64,000 nt of DNA, from NCBI RefSeq assembly GCF_964252635.1, contig NZ_CAXUNP010000017.1:1-64000 (forward strand), given 5' to 3'. This DNA is from Jatrophihabitans sp964252635 (GTDB lineage Bacteria; Actinomycetota; Actinomycetes; Mycobacteriales; Jatrophihabitantaceae). Position 1 is the stretch's first letter. Each line of letters begins with the position of its first letter. Of this stretch, positions 34,618 through 43,827 are shown piece by piece. A program made the position numbers and the translations under genes. The notes below the pieces were generated by a model. It was not told the DNA's origin, searched no databases, and worked only from the letters and a program-made list of their open reading frames with translations.

Positions 34618-35106
34618 ATGAGCGCGACCGACCACCTTGTCTTCGAGAACCGCCGCTACGCGGAGACCTTCCCGGGCCCCCGGCCCCTCAAGCCCAAGCT
34701 GCGGCTGGCGGTCGTCAGCTGCATGGACTCGCGGCTGGACCTGTTCGGCGCGTTCGGTCTCGCCATCGGTGACGCGCACCTGCTGCGCAACGCAGGAGGC
34801 CTGCTCACCGACGACATGTTGCGGTCGCTGGCCATCAGCCAGCGCAACCTGGGGACGCGCGAGATCGCGATCGTGCACCACACCAACTGCGGCATGGACC
34901 GCTTCGACGACGAGGCGTTCCGGTCAGGTCTCGCGGACGAGACCGGCGAGCGCCCGGAGTGGGACGTCCCGGGTTTCACCGATGTCCAGGAGCAGGCCAG
35001 ACGCTCGCTGGCGAGGGCACGCACCTGTGCGTGGCTCCCGCACCGGGACTCCGTCCGGGCCTTCGTGTTCGACGTCGAGACGGGACTGCTCGCCGAGGCG
35101 AGTTGA
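34618..35106 (+). CDS. Beta-class carbonic anhydrase
   Basis: Interconverts carbon dioxide and bicarbonate; 162 residues, the short clade. Zinc ligands are Cys35 (SCMDSR), His88 and Cys91 (HHTNCGMD), and the Asp37-Arg39 dyad is present. It is cytoplasmic, with no signal peptide. The ATG at 34618 follows an AAGCTCGGG stretch with only a weak ribosome site. It stands alone between htpX and a hypothetical gene. Confidence 0.92.
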   Translation: MSATDHLVFENRRYAETFPGPRPLKPKLRLAVVSCMDSRLDLFGAFGLAIGDAHLLRNAGGLLTDDMLRSLAISQRNLGTREIAIVHHTNCGMDRFDDEAFRSGLADETGERPEWDVPGFTDVQEQARRSLARARTCAWLPHRDSVRAFVFDVETGLLAEAS

Positions 35107-35134
35107 CCCGTCGTCGGGTCAGGCGGGTCGAGCG

Positions 35135-35545
35135 TCAGGCGACGTCTTCCTGCCAGCGGAAGGACGCCATGAGGCGCTCGACGCGGTGGTCCAGCTCGTC
35201 CTCGCAGTCGGCCTCGACCACGAACTCGGCGAGCAGGGCCAGGCGCTGGGTGCCCGGTGCGGGCATGACGTAGCGGCGGGTGCCCGGCTCGGGGTCGACG
35301 TCGAGGAGCTGGTGGGCGACCGAGCCCGGCGCGACCGCGCGGGTGTCCAGGTCGTCCTCGTCCTCGATGATGCCGACGGTGAGCGCACCGGTGGCCTCGC
35401 GGATGTCCTCCTCGACGACCATGGTGCTGAGCACGGCCAGCAGAGGCGCGCCCTCGGCCTCGTCCGGCAGGCCGGCCTCGTCGGGGCTGACCACCATCCA
35501 GTCACGGCAGTCCATCTCGAATGCCGGAAGAACCAGGTCGGCCAT
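35135..35545 (-). CDS. Hypothetical acidic protein
   Basis: A 136-residue acidic protein with no recognised domain. It starts MADLVLPAFEMDCRDWMVVS at an ATG preceded by AAGGAG. The end is ADCEDELDHRVERLMASFRW. No signal peptide or membrane span. Convergent with the carbonic anhydrase gene and divergent from korA. Codon use is like its neighbours, so it is probably a real gene. Confidence 0.65.
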   Translation of the reverse strand: MADLVLPAFEMDCRDWMVVSPDEAGLPDEAEGAPLLAVLSTMVVEEDIREATGALTVGIIEDEDDLDTRAVAPGSVAHQLLDVDPEPGTRRYVMPAPGTQRLALLAEFVVEADCEDELDHRVERLMASFRWQEDVA

Positions 35546-35754
35546 GGCGGACTCCTTCGGGGGGCTGTCGAGCGTGGCTGGGGTGTACCCCGCAACCAGG
35601 GGTCGATCACGACGCGGACCATTCGGACAAGGCCTTACGTCCCGGGTGAACCCGCCCATCATCCCGATTTCTCAGCGTCTGTGCCGACCGCGGGAGTGGC
35701 ACGAACCTGCCTGGCAGTGACGCGCCACACGACACAACCGGACAAACCTGTAAG

Positions 35755-35760
35755 TAGACT
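35755..35760 (+). promoter_or_regulatory. Candidate -10 for korAB
   Basis: TAGACT, about 77 bases before korA, in a short AT-richer stretch (acctgtaagtagactgac). No clear -35 is seen at the usual distance. This is the best promoter candidate in the 35546-35836 gap. Confidence 0.35.
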
Positions 35761-35836
35761 GACGTGGTTGCGATGCCGCTTCCTGATAAGCATTGATCGC
35801 GACCCGCGAACTCGATGCCCGGAGGCAGTGCACAGC

Positions 35837-37705
35837 ATGGCCAAGAACGTCGAACAGCTCGACCAGGTCGTCATTCGCATCGCCGGGGACTCGGGTGACG
35901 GCATGCAGCTGACGGGTGACCGGTTCACCCAGGAGACCGCGGTGTTCGGCAACGACCTGGCGACGTTCCCGAACTTCCCGGCCGAGATCCGTGCGCCGCA
36001 GGGCACGCTGGCCGGTGTCTCGTCCTTCCAGGTGCACTTCGCCGACCACGACATCCTCACCCCGGGCGACCGGCCGGATGTGCTGGTGGCGATGAACCCG
36101 GCCGCGCTCAAGGCGAACCTGGGCGACATGCCCAAGGGCGGCACCCTGATCGTCGACACCCGCGACTTCACGACCCGCGCGCTGGCCCGGGTGGGTTGGT
36201 CAAGCAATCCGCTCGAGGACGGCACGCTGGACGGGTTCCAGGTGCATGCGGTCGACCTGACGCAGCTGACACTGGATGCCCTGGAGGGCAGCGAGCTGTC
36301 GCGCAAGGACGCCGGGCGCAGCAAGAACATGTTCGCCCTGGGGCTGCTGAGCTGGATGTACTCGCGCCCGACCGAGGGCACGTTGAACTTCGTGCGGACC
36401 AAGTTCGCGACCAAGCCCGACATCGCCGAGGCCAACGTCGCGGCGTTCAAGGCCGGCTACAACTTCGGGGAGACGACGGAGGCGTTCGGCGTCTCCTACG
36501 AGGTCAAGCCGGCCCGCGTCGAGCCGGGCACCTACCGCAACATCAGCGGCAACCTGGCCCTGGCCTACGGGCTGGTCGCGGCGGGTCAGCGCAGCGGGCT
36601 GCCGGTGTTCCTGGGCGCCTACCCGATCACCCCGGCCAGCGACATCCTGCACGAGCTGTCCAAGCACAAGCGCTTCGGCGTGCGCACCTTCCAGGCCGAG
36701 GACGAGATCGCCGGCATCGGCGCGGCGCTCGGTGCGGCCTTCGGCGGGGCGCTGGCCATCACCACGTCCTCCGGCCCGGGCATCGCGCTCAAGGGCGAGA
36801 CCATCGGGCTGGCGGTGAGCCTGGAGCTGCCGCTGATCGTGTGCGACATCCAGCGCGGCGGCCCGTCCACCGGGCTGCCGACCAAGACCGAGCAGTCGGA
36901 CCTGATGCAGGCCATGTACGGGCGCAACGGCGAGGCGCCGGTCCCGATCGTCGCGCCGCGCTCCCCCGGCGACTGCTTCGACGCCGCCCTCGAGGCCGCG
37001 CGGATCGCGCTGACCTACCGCACCCCGGTGTTCCTGCTCTCCGACGGCTACCTCGCCAACGGCTCCGAGCCGTGGGTGGTGCCGTCCGTCGACGACCTGC
37101 CCGACCTGCACGTCGAGTTCCAGACCGAGCGCAACGGTGACCCCGAGGCCAACGGCGGCGAGGGCGAGTACCTGCCCTACCTGCGTGACGTCGAGACCCT
37201 CGCCCGGCCGTGGGCGGTGCCGGGCACCCCGGGGCTGGAACACCGCATCGGCGGCATCGAGAAGGCCGACCGCACCGGCAACATCAGCTACGACCCGGAC
37301 AACCACGACTTCATGACCCGCACCCGCCAGGCCAAGGTCGACGGCATCGCCCGGTCGCTGCCGCCGATGGAGGTCGAGGACCCGTCCGGTGACGCGCGGG
37401 TGCTCGTGCTGGGCTGGGGCTCCACCTACGGCCCGATCGGCGCCGCGTGCCGCCAGGTGCGGGCCGCCGGCGCGTCGATCGCCCAGGCCCACCTGCGTCA
37501 CCTGAACCCGTTCCCCGACGACCTGGGCGAAATCCTCGCCCGCTACGACAAGGTCGTCATCCCCGAGATGAACCTCGGGCAACTGGCCACCCTCATCCGC
37601 GCCCGCTACCTGATCGACGCGATCAGCGTGACCCAGGTGCGAGGGTTGCCGTTCAAGGCCGACGAGCTGGCCGAGATGCTGCTCGCCGCGATTGGAGCCG
37701 AATAA
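35837..37705 (+). CDS. korA: 2-oxoglutarate (2-oxoacid):ferredoxin oxidoreductase, alpha subunit
   Basis: A 622-residue fused gamma/alpha subunit that oxidises 2-oxoglutarate to succinyl-CoA with ferredoxin. The gamma domain comes first (IRIAGDSGDGMQLTGDRFTQ). The alpha domain follows (FLGAYPITPASDILHELSKH, ITTSSGPGIALKGETIGLAV, CDIQRGGPSTGLPTKTEQSD). The ATG at 35837 follows GGAGG. korB starts three bases after the stop. Such KorAB enzymes replace or complement 2-oxoglutarate dehydrogenase in the TCA cycle of actinobacteria. Confidence 0.95.
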   Translation: MAKNVEQLDQVVIRIAGDSGDGMQLTGDRFTQETAVFGNDLATFPNFPAEIRAPQGTLAGVSSFQVHFADHDILTPGDRPDVLVAMNPAALKANLGDMPKGGTLIVDTRDFTTRALARVGWSSNPLEDGTLDGFQVHAVDLTQLTLDALEGSELSRKDAGRSKNMFALGLLSWMYSRPTEGTLNFVRTKFATKPDIAEANVAAFKAGYNFGETTEAFGVSYEVKPARVEPGTYRNISGNLALAYGLVAAGQRSGLPVFLGAYPITPASDILHELSKHKRFGVRTFQAEDEIAGIGAALGAAFGGALAITTSSGPGIALKGETIGLAVSLELPLIVCDIQRGGPSTGLPTKTEQSDLMQAMYGRNGEAPVPIVAPRSPGDCFDAALEAARIALTYRTPVFLLSDGYLANGSEPWVVPSVDDLPDLHVEFQTERNGDPEANGGEGEYLPYLRDVETLARPWAVPGTPGLEHRIGGIEKADRTGNISYDPDNHDFMTRTRQAKVDGIARSLPPMEVEDPSGDARVLVLGWGSTYGPIGAACRQVRAAGASIAQAHLRHLNPFPDDLGEILARYDKVVIPEMNLGQLATLIRARYLIDAISVTQVRGLPFKADELAEMLLAAIGAE

Positions 37706-37708
37706 CCG

Positions 37709-38770
37709 ATGGCAAACGACCTGGGTCTCAAGGCCAAGGACTTCAAGACCGACCAGGAGGTTCGTTGGTGCCCCGGCTGCGGTGACTACGCGATCCTGGC
37801 CGCGGTGCAGGGCTTCATGCCCGAGCTCGGGGTCCCCAAGGAGGACATCGTCTTCGTGTCCGGGATCGGCTGCTCGAGCCGGTTCCCGTACTACATGAAC
37901 ACCTACGGGATGCACTCGATCCACGGCCGTGCGCCGGCGATCGCGACGGGCCTGTCGTCCTCGCGGCCCGACCTGTCGGTCTGGGTCGTCACCGGCGACG
38001 GCGATGCGCTGTCGATCGGCGGCAACCACCTGATCCACGCTCTGCGCCGCAACGTCAACCTCAAGATCTTGCTGTTCAACAACCGGATCTACGGGCTGAC
38101 CAAGGGCCAGTACTCACCCGCGTCCGAGCTCGGCAAGATCACCAAGTCCTCGCCGATGGGCTCGATCGACGCGCCGTTCAACCCGGTGTCGGTCGCCCTC
38201 GGCGCCGAGGCCACGTTCGTGGCGCGGACCCTGGACTCCGACCGTAAGCACGTGCAGGGTGTGCTGCGCGCAGCCGCCGAGCACGAGGGCACGGCGCTGG
38301 TCGAGATCTACCAGAACTGCAACATCTTCAACGATGGCGCGTTCGACGTCCTCAAGGACTCCGAGACCCGCGACGACTGGACGATCCGCATGGAGCACGG
38401 CCAGCCGCTGCGGTTCGGGGCCGACGGCTCCAAGGCGGTCGTCCGCGACGAGTACGGCGCGCTGGCCGTCGCCACTGACGTGCCGGCAGGCGCTGTCGAG
38501 CTGCAGGACGGGCGGCGGGTGGTGGTGCACGACGCCAACCGGGAGGACCCGAGCTACGCGTTCGCGCTGTCGCGGCTGTCGTCCGGCACGCTCGGTGCGG
38601 CTGACGGTGGTGCCTACGCCCCGATGGGCGTCTTCCGCGACGTGTCCCGCCCGGTCTACGACACCATGATGGCCGACCAGCTCGACCAGGCCGCCGCCGC
38701 GCAGCCCGGCGACGCCGCGGCGCTGCAGAAGCTCATCGCCGGCGCCGACACCTGGACCGTAACGGCCTGA
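37709..38770 (+). CDS. korB: 2-oxoglutarate (2-oxoacid):ferredoxin oxidoreductase, beta subunit
   Basis: The thiamine diphosphate-binding subunit, 353 residues. Cys21, Cys24 (WCPGCGD), Cys55 (GIGCSSR) and Cys204 (YQNCNIF) are placed to hold the [4Fe-4S] cluster. GDGD (96-99) and the later NN (124-125) form the cofactor and magnesium site. It is directly downstream of korA and completes the two-subunit enzyme; no separate ferredoxin gene follows. Confidence 0.95.
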   Translation: MANDLGLKAKDFKTDQEVRWCPGCGDYAILAAVQGFMPELGVPKEDIVFVSGIGCSSRFPYYMNTYGMHSIHGRAPAIATGLSSSRPDLSVWVVTGDGDALSIGGNHLIHALRRNVNLKILLFNNRIYGLTKGQYSPASELGKITKSSPMGSIDAPFNPVSVALGAEATFVARTLDSDRKHVQGVLRAAAEHEGTALVEIYQNCNIFNDGAFDVLKDSETRDDWTIRMEHGQPLRFGADGSKAVVRDEYGALAVATDVPAGAVELQDGRRVVVHDANREDPSYAFALSRLSSGTLGAADGGAYAPMGVFRDVSRPVYDTMMADQLDQAAAAQPGDAAALQKLIAGADTWTVTA

Positions 38771-39015
38771 GCGGTCCCTGGCTGCTGATCCCACCACCGG
38801 ACGGTCGTCCCTGTGGAACGACCGTCCCCACCTGAGCATTTACGGGTACGGCGAAACGCCGACGCGCGGTCAAGGTGTTGCGCTCGCGCCGGATCTCACC
38901 TAATTTTTGCTTCGGGCGATTTAGAAGTGCCAGTTCGACATGTCGTCTCCCTCCACGCTCGACTTCCGGCTTGCTGAGTCGGACATTTGGGTCCCGCGGC
39001 GAACGGGACCACTCC

Positions 39016-40254
39016 ATGATGGGCGGTGCGGGGTTGCTAGGGCTAGTACTCAGACGGCGCAATGTCCGTTTGAATCCAGTTTCTCTGTACATGGCGACCG
39101 CCGAGGTCGCCGCAGCTGCCCTGGTGGTCCTGGCTCTCGCCGGTCTGAGTATTACCGGCTCGACCGCGCTTCGAGCAACTGTGATCGTCGGATTGAGCAT
39201 CGCGTACACGGAGCTGTCGCGCCGCCCGGCGACCCTGCGCCGATTCTTGCATGCCGACGGGCCGACCTGGAGCGACCAGACGTCGGTCTGGACGGCCGCC
39301 GCGGTCCTGGTGCTGCCGTGGGGGTGGGCGTGCCTGGCCGTCCTGGCCGTGTACGGCCACCGCTGGTACTACACCCGTCTCGACCGCACCGAGCCGTTGT
39401 TCCGTTACGCCTTCTCGCTGGCGGCCACGATCATGGCCGCCGGCGCCGCGCATCTCGTCGGCCAGCTGATCCCGGAATCGGCACCCGGTTGGCTGGCCCA
39501 GGCCGGGCTGGTCGTCCAGCTGCTGGTCTACACGACGACGGCGCTCGCGGTCGGGCTGACTGCGATGCGGCTCCGGACGCCTTCGGGCACCCCGCGACCC
39601 TGGCGCGCGGTCGTGCCGCCGGCCAGCAGCGTCGGCCTTGAACTCGGCGCCCTGACCATCGGCCTCATGTTGGCCCTGCTGGCCACCCACGCTCTGGTGC
39701 TGACCCCGCTCGTCCTCGGGCTCACTGCCTTCCTGCAGCGGGCCTGCCTGACGGAGGAGCTGGCCACCGCCGCCCGCACCGATCCGAAGACCGGGTTGCT
39801 GAACTCGCGCGGCTGGGCCGCGGTCACGTCTGCGGCAGCTCACGGCACCGGCGCGGTCCTGATCGTCGACATCGACCGGTTCAAGAAGGTCAACGACACC
39901 CACGGGCACCTGGTGGGCGACCAGGTGATCCTCGAGGTCACGGCCCGGCTGCGCCGGCAGCTCCGGGAGCAGGACGAGCTGGCGCGCTGGGGCGGCGAGG
40001 AGTTCGCCGTCTGGCTCCCCGACGCCGACGCAGCTACGGCCCAGATCATCGCCGAGCGGCTGCGCGCTGCGATCGCCGACGAGCCGATCGACACCGACGC
40101 CGGCCCGGTCAGGGTCACCGTCTCGGTCGGTGCCGCCTCGTCCACGGGGCACGACGCCATCGCGCTCGACACGCTGCTGGCCAGTGCCGACGCGGGCGTC
40201 TACCGCGCCAAGAACGCCGGCCGAAACAAGGTCGACGTCGCCGCCCACGTCTGA
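39016..40254 (+). CDS. Membrane-anchored diguanylate cyclase (GGDEF)
   Basis: Makes cyclic di-GMP from GTP; about 412 residues. Several hydrophobic spans fill the first 230 residues. The GGDEF domain follows with LIVDIDRFKKVNDTHGHLVG, the active site GGEEF, and an RxxD inhibitory site (REQD) five residues before it, so product inhibition is expected. The ATG at 39016 is used; a nearby second ATG is possible. It may respond to a membrane signal. The upstream 245-base gap has no gene. Confidence 0.92.
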   Translation: MMGGAGLLGLVLRRRNVRLNPVSLYMATAEVAAAALVVLALAGLSITGSTALRATVIVGLSIAYTELSRRPATLRRFLHADGPTWSDQTSVWTAAAVLVLPWGWACLAVLAVYGHRWYYTRLDRTEPLFRYAFSLAATIMAAGAAHLVGQLIPESAPGWLAQAGLVVQLLVYTTTALAVGLTAMRLRTPSGTPRPWRAVVPPASSVGLELGALTIGLMLALLATHALVLTPLVLGLTAFLQRACLTEELATAARTDPKTGLLNSRGWAAVTSAAAHGTGAVLIVDIDRFKKVNDTHGHLVGDQVILEVTARLRRQLREQDELARWGGEEFAVWLPDADAATAQIIAERLRAAIADEPIDTDAGPVRVTVSVGAASSTGHDAIALDTLLASADAGVYRAKNAGRNKVDVAAHV

Positions 40255-40412
40255 CCCAATCGCACCGCCGTCACCTCAGCCCGGCCTCGCGCTGCCGGCT
40301 GCACATTTGCCGGCCACGCGCCGTTCACCTCAGCCCACTTCCCTGCGTAGCGAATTCAAGTTAGGCTTTACGCGTATTTCACGGGGGATAGTTCGGACTT
40401 GGGAGGGTCCCC

Positions 40413-40490
40413 GTGCGCGTTGCTTCTGTGGTGATCAGACGATGGTGGTCGCACCGCGGTCAGACACCGCAACGCTGCCCGCAATGGTGA
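40413..40490 (+). CDS. Possible 25-residue small peptide
   Basis: A GTG-started frame, MRVASVVIRRWWSHRGQTPQ + RCPQW, with GGGAGGG five bases before the start. Arg/Trp-rich and basic. Its last three codons and stop are inside a tandem 17-bp repeat. Could be a small protein or leader peptide; there is no downstream gene on this strand, so a leader role is unlikely. Confidence 0.3.
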   Translation: MRVASVVIRRWWSHRGQTPQRCPQW

Positions 40491-40512
40491 GCTGACCGCA
40501 ATGGTGAGCTGA
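40479..40512. repeat. 17-bp tandem duplication
   Basis: ccgcaatggtgagctga occurs twice in direct succession, just before the 3' end of the minus-strand secreted protein gene. It covers the stop of the possible small peptide. Confidence 0.9.
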
Positions 40513-40521
40513 CCGCGGCCG

Positions 40522-43500
40522 CTACCGCGCCGGTCGGTGCATCACACGGCCGGCGAGCCGCTCGGTCGCCCTGATCGCCATCGATCGCCCGCTCGACGCG
40601 ACCTGCGCGGTTGCGACGCGCGTCGTGCGGAGAGCGGCCCGCGGTGCGCTGGCCACGAGCGGCGTCAAGGCGAGATCCTGCTGGTTTGCCTGATCAGTGG
40701 CGACGTCGACCTGGGCTGCACCGGCAGCCGGAGCCCCGCCGTCCCAGCTGGTGCTTGAGCCCTGGCACCCCGACGAGTAGCCAACCGGCGCCGTCGTGTC
40801 GACCGAGATCGAACCCGCGCCGGACCAGCACACGCGGTACGACCCAGCGGTCAGACCGGGGATCCAATAGCTGCCGTCGTCGCCGGTGCGGACGGTTCCT
40901 GCCGTCGCGCCCGTCGCGTCGAAGACGGTCACGGCGACGTCGGTGAGCGGCGCACCGTTCCCGTCTCGTGCCACACCGTCGATGCCGCCCGCTCGCTCAA
41001 GGCTTGCGGCCAACGGTGTCGTCGAGTCGACGGTGACCGATACCGGGTCGCCAACGGGGCCCGCGCCATTCCAGGTCGGCACCCCGTTGCACCGGGAGGC
41101 GTAGCCGGGGCCGTGCGTCGTCGGTGAGTCGGTGTGGCGCGCGTCGAAGCAGACTCGGTAGCTCCCCGCGGGCAGCCCGCCGACGAGGTAGGCGCCGGAG
41201 GAGTCGGTGACCCCGTCCCATTCCAGCGGCCGGCCTGCCGCGTCGGTGGTCGAACCGAAGACGGTCACGCCGACGTTGCCGACCCCGAAGCCATTCGCGT
41301 TCGTCACGGTGCCACTGACCGCGCCGGTGTGCGCAAGGTCGAAGTTCAGCGAGTTCAGGCCCGCGGTCAGCGTCACCGGTGCCGCCGGACCGGGAGCGTC
41401 CACGACGTCCCACGGGACACCCGAATGGCACTCGGCGTCGTAGCCTGGACCGGACGAGTTCGCGGTGGAGTACTCGCCGTCCACGCAGACGGTGAGCGGG
41501 AGCCCGACCGGCAGGCCGGCCATCGAGTACGCACCGTTCGCTGCCGTGGTGTCGGCGGCGACCAGCTCGTTGTTGCTGTCGAACACGTAGACGTCGACGT
41601 CGCCCAGCGCGGTCTTGGTGCTGGCGTCGAAGGCCTGGCCGAAGAGTTGCGCGCCCGTGGTCACTGCGTCGCTCACACCCTTGGTGACGACACCGGCCCT
41701 GACCTGCACCGTCGTGGGCCGGGTGGACGTACCGACCAGCGCACTGCGATAGCACTGCGGGGCGTAACCGGTGGGGGCGGCCTTGGAGGCCTCGCCGTAG
41801 TAGCAGACGACGTAGGTTCCCGGGTTGAGCCCGGACGCGCTGTAGGAACCGGTGGGGCCCACGGGCACGTCGGACTCCTGGGCGGTCGTCGTGGAGAAGA
41901 CGTCGACCTCGGCCGCGGCCGGCTTGTGGTCGCTGCTCGCGAGCACCGTTCCCGCGATCGCCCCGCCTGCGGTCAGGGCGACGTCCGCGGTGTCGATGAC
42001 GCCGTTGGCCAACGGCACTCGCCCTCCGATCGGACGTTCGGGGTCGGTGCCCCACGCCGTTGAGGATCCATGACACCCGGAGGCGTACCCGGTCTGCTCG
42101 TCACTGTCCGAACCGGTCGCGTCGACACACACGTACGCGCCGACGTTGTTCGGCGCGAGGCCGTCCGTGTTCGTGGCGCCGGACGTGAACGCGTAGGTGC
42201 CGTCGAGGTGCGTGGTCGTGTGCGCGATGACGTCCGAATCCGGCACACCGTCCTCGTCGGTATCGGCGACCGGGCGCCCGTTCGGGGCGATGAGGTAGAC
42301 GGTGACGCCGGCAACCCCGGCTGAGCCCGTACCGGACACGGTCCCCTCGACGGTCGCGCCGGCGGGCGTCGGCATGGTGAGGCCTGCTTCGACCGGCACC
42401 GAGTACACGCCGGACCCGTCGCGGACGAACACGTAGTAGTCGTAACTGCGGCCGGGCAGGGCCGTGCCGTCGACGAACAGCCCGCTCGTCGAACCGGTGG
42501 TGGAGCCGTCGTGGCTCTGGGTGGCGCCACACGCGTCCGGGTCCGGAGCGGTGACGCCGCTGTCCACCCGGCAGATCCGGACGTCGGTTCCGTGCGGGGC
42601 GGTCCAGGTCACCAGGGCGGACGTCGCGCTGTACTTCCGTGCGCCCGCACTTGACACCGCGGCCGGCGGCCCGGTCACGGAGACCGACGCGCCCGACGCG
42701 TAGTGCCCGAGGTCGTCGTGGGCGAAGACCCAGTAGGTGTACACGCCTTCGACGGCGATCGTCGGGTCGTGGTAGGTGGTCACCTTCCCCAGCTCGGTGC
42801 CGTCCGTCCCCGTCACGACGCAGGACGCCGGGTTCGGGGCGGTGGTCGTCACCCCGTCGGTGCGGCAGACACGGACCCCCGTGAAGCTCGCTGTCGTCGG
42901 GTTACGCCACCGCAGCACGGCCGACGGTGCCTTGATCGATTGCGTCAGCTCGCTGACCGCACCGGGCAGCGGCACCGTGGACCCGCGAACGCCGGCCGGC
43001 GCCGAGTAATGGCCGTGGCTGTCGCGCACCCAGATGCCTACCGCGTAGGCCATGCCGGGCGTCAGGCCGGCGATGGTGACCGAGGACGCCTTCGATGACA
43101 GGGCTGCGCTTTTTCCCGACGTGGGACCTGCAGGCACGACACGGCCCGCGGCGTACCGCACGACGATTCCGCTGATCATCGAGGCGGCCGGGTTCGTCCA
43201 GTGCAGCGACAACGAGTTCTCGGTGCTCGTGACGTGGACGGCGTAGACGCCGGCCGGACGGGTGATGACCCGGACAACGGACGCCTTGCTGTACGTCCCG
43301 TGCCCGCGGGTCGAGAACAGCGCGAACGAGTAGGTGGTCTCGAGCGCGAGGTGCCGCACCGAGACCGAACGGTGCGGCGTCCGGACGGTGGCGACGGACG
43401 TACCCGATCGCGCGGTCCGCGGGGCGGTCCCGCCGCGAGCCATGCGCACGACGGTGGCGGTCGCCTTGGCAGGATTGGTCCAGGCCAGCGCGACAGAACC

Positions 43501-43638
43501 GTCGGCGACCTGCTTCGCGGTCGCGGAACGCACCGGCGGCAATGCAGTCGAGGCAGTGGCAGACGGGGCGAGGCCCCAGAACCCGGCCAGCGTGAGAGCG
43601 CCGGCGGACACCAGGGCAAGCGGGCGGCGTAAGTGCAT
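40522..43638 (-). CDS. Giant secreted FN3/Cna-B-like repeat protein
   Basis: A 1038-residue exported protein. A signal peptide (MHLRRPLALVSAGALTLAGF...) is followed by about four fibronectin-III-like repeats (for example VHVTSTENSLSLHWTNPAAS). Five or so carboxypeptidase-regulatory/Cna-B-like repeats then cover residues about 430-990 (GTVSGTGSAGVAGVTVYLIA, AGLPVGLPLTVCVDGEYS). Most late repeats carry a paired cysteine in a VC...GY.S.C pattern, so disulphides probably stiffen them. There is no LPXTG or membrane anchor; the end is Arg-rich. The ATG at 43638 follows GGAG. Likely a surface or matrix adhesin-type protein beside a polysaccharide locus. Confidence 0.8.
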   Translation of the reverse strand: MHLRRPLALVSAGALTLAGFWGLAPSATASTALPPVRSATAKQVADGSVALAWTNPAKATATVVRMARGGTAPRTARSGTSVATVRTPHRSVSVRHLALETTYSFALFSTRGHGTYSKASVVRVITRPAGVYAVHVTSTENSLSLHWTNPAASMISGIVVRYAAGRVVPAGPTSGKSAALSSKASSVTIAGLTPGMAYAVGIWVRDSHGHYSAPAGVRGSTVPLPGAVSELTQSIKAPSAVLRWRNPTTASFTGVRVCRTDGVTTTAPNPASCVVTGTDGTELGKVTTYHDPTIAVEGVYTYWVFAHDDLGHYASGASVSVTGPPAAVSSAGARKYSATSALVTWTAPHGTDVRICRVDSGVTAPDPDACGATQSHDGSTTGSTSGLFVDGTALPGRSYDYYVFVRDGSGVYSVPVEAGLTMPTPAGATVEGTVSGTGSAGVAGVTVYLIAPNGRPVADTDEDGVPDSDVIAHTTTHLDGTYAFTSGATNTDGLAPNNVGAYVCVDATGSDSDEQTGYASGCHGSSTAWGTDPERPIGGRVPLANGVIDTADVALTAGGAIAGTVLASSDHKPAAAEVDVFSTTTAQESDVPVGPTGSYSASGLNPGTYVVCYYGEASKAAPTGYAPQCYRSALVGTSTRPTTVQVRAGVVTKGVSDAVTTGAQLFGQAFDASTKTALGDVDVYVFDSNNELVAADTTAANGAYSMAGLPVGLPLTVCVDGEYSTANSSGPGYDAECHSGVPWDVVDAPGPAAPVTLTAGLNSLNFDLAHTGAVSGTVTNANGFGVGNVGVTVFGSTTDAAGRPLEWDGVTDSSGAYLVGGLPAGSYRVCFDARHTDSPTTHGPGYASRCNGVPTWNGAGPVGDPVSVTVDSTTPLAASLERAGGIDGVARDGNGAPLTDVAVTVFDATGATAGTVRTGDDGSYWIPGLTAGSYRVCWSGAGSISVDTTAPVGYSSGCQGSSTSWDGGAPAAGAAQVDVATDQANQQDLALTPLVASAPRAALRTTRVATAQVASSGRSMAIRATERLAGRVMHRPAR

Positions 43639-43827
43639 CACTGTTACTCCAGGGACGGGCCGGGTCACGTTGCGTGCCGCTGGCCTCGGTCGTCCAGGAG
43701 CAAGATCAGCTATGTGTGACGACGAATCTTCACTTTCGGCTTACTGCACGTCAAGCGCGAGATGAGGCATTCGCGCGCCTTGTCGCAAAGCCCGTCAAAG
43801 TCACTTTCGCGGCCGCCTCCTCGGGGC

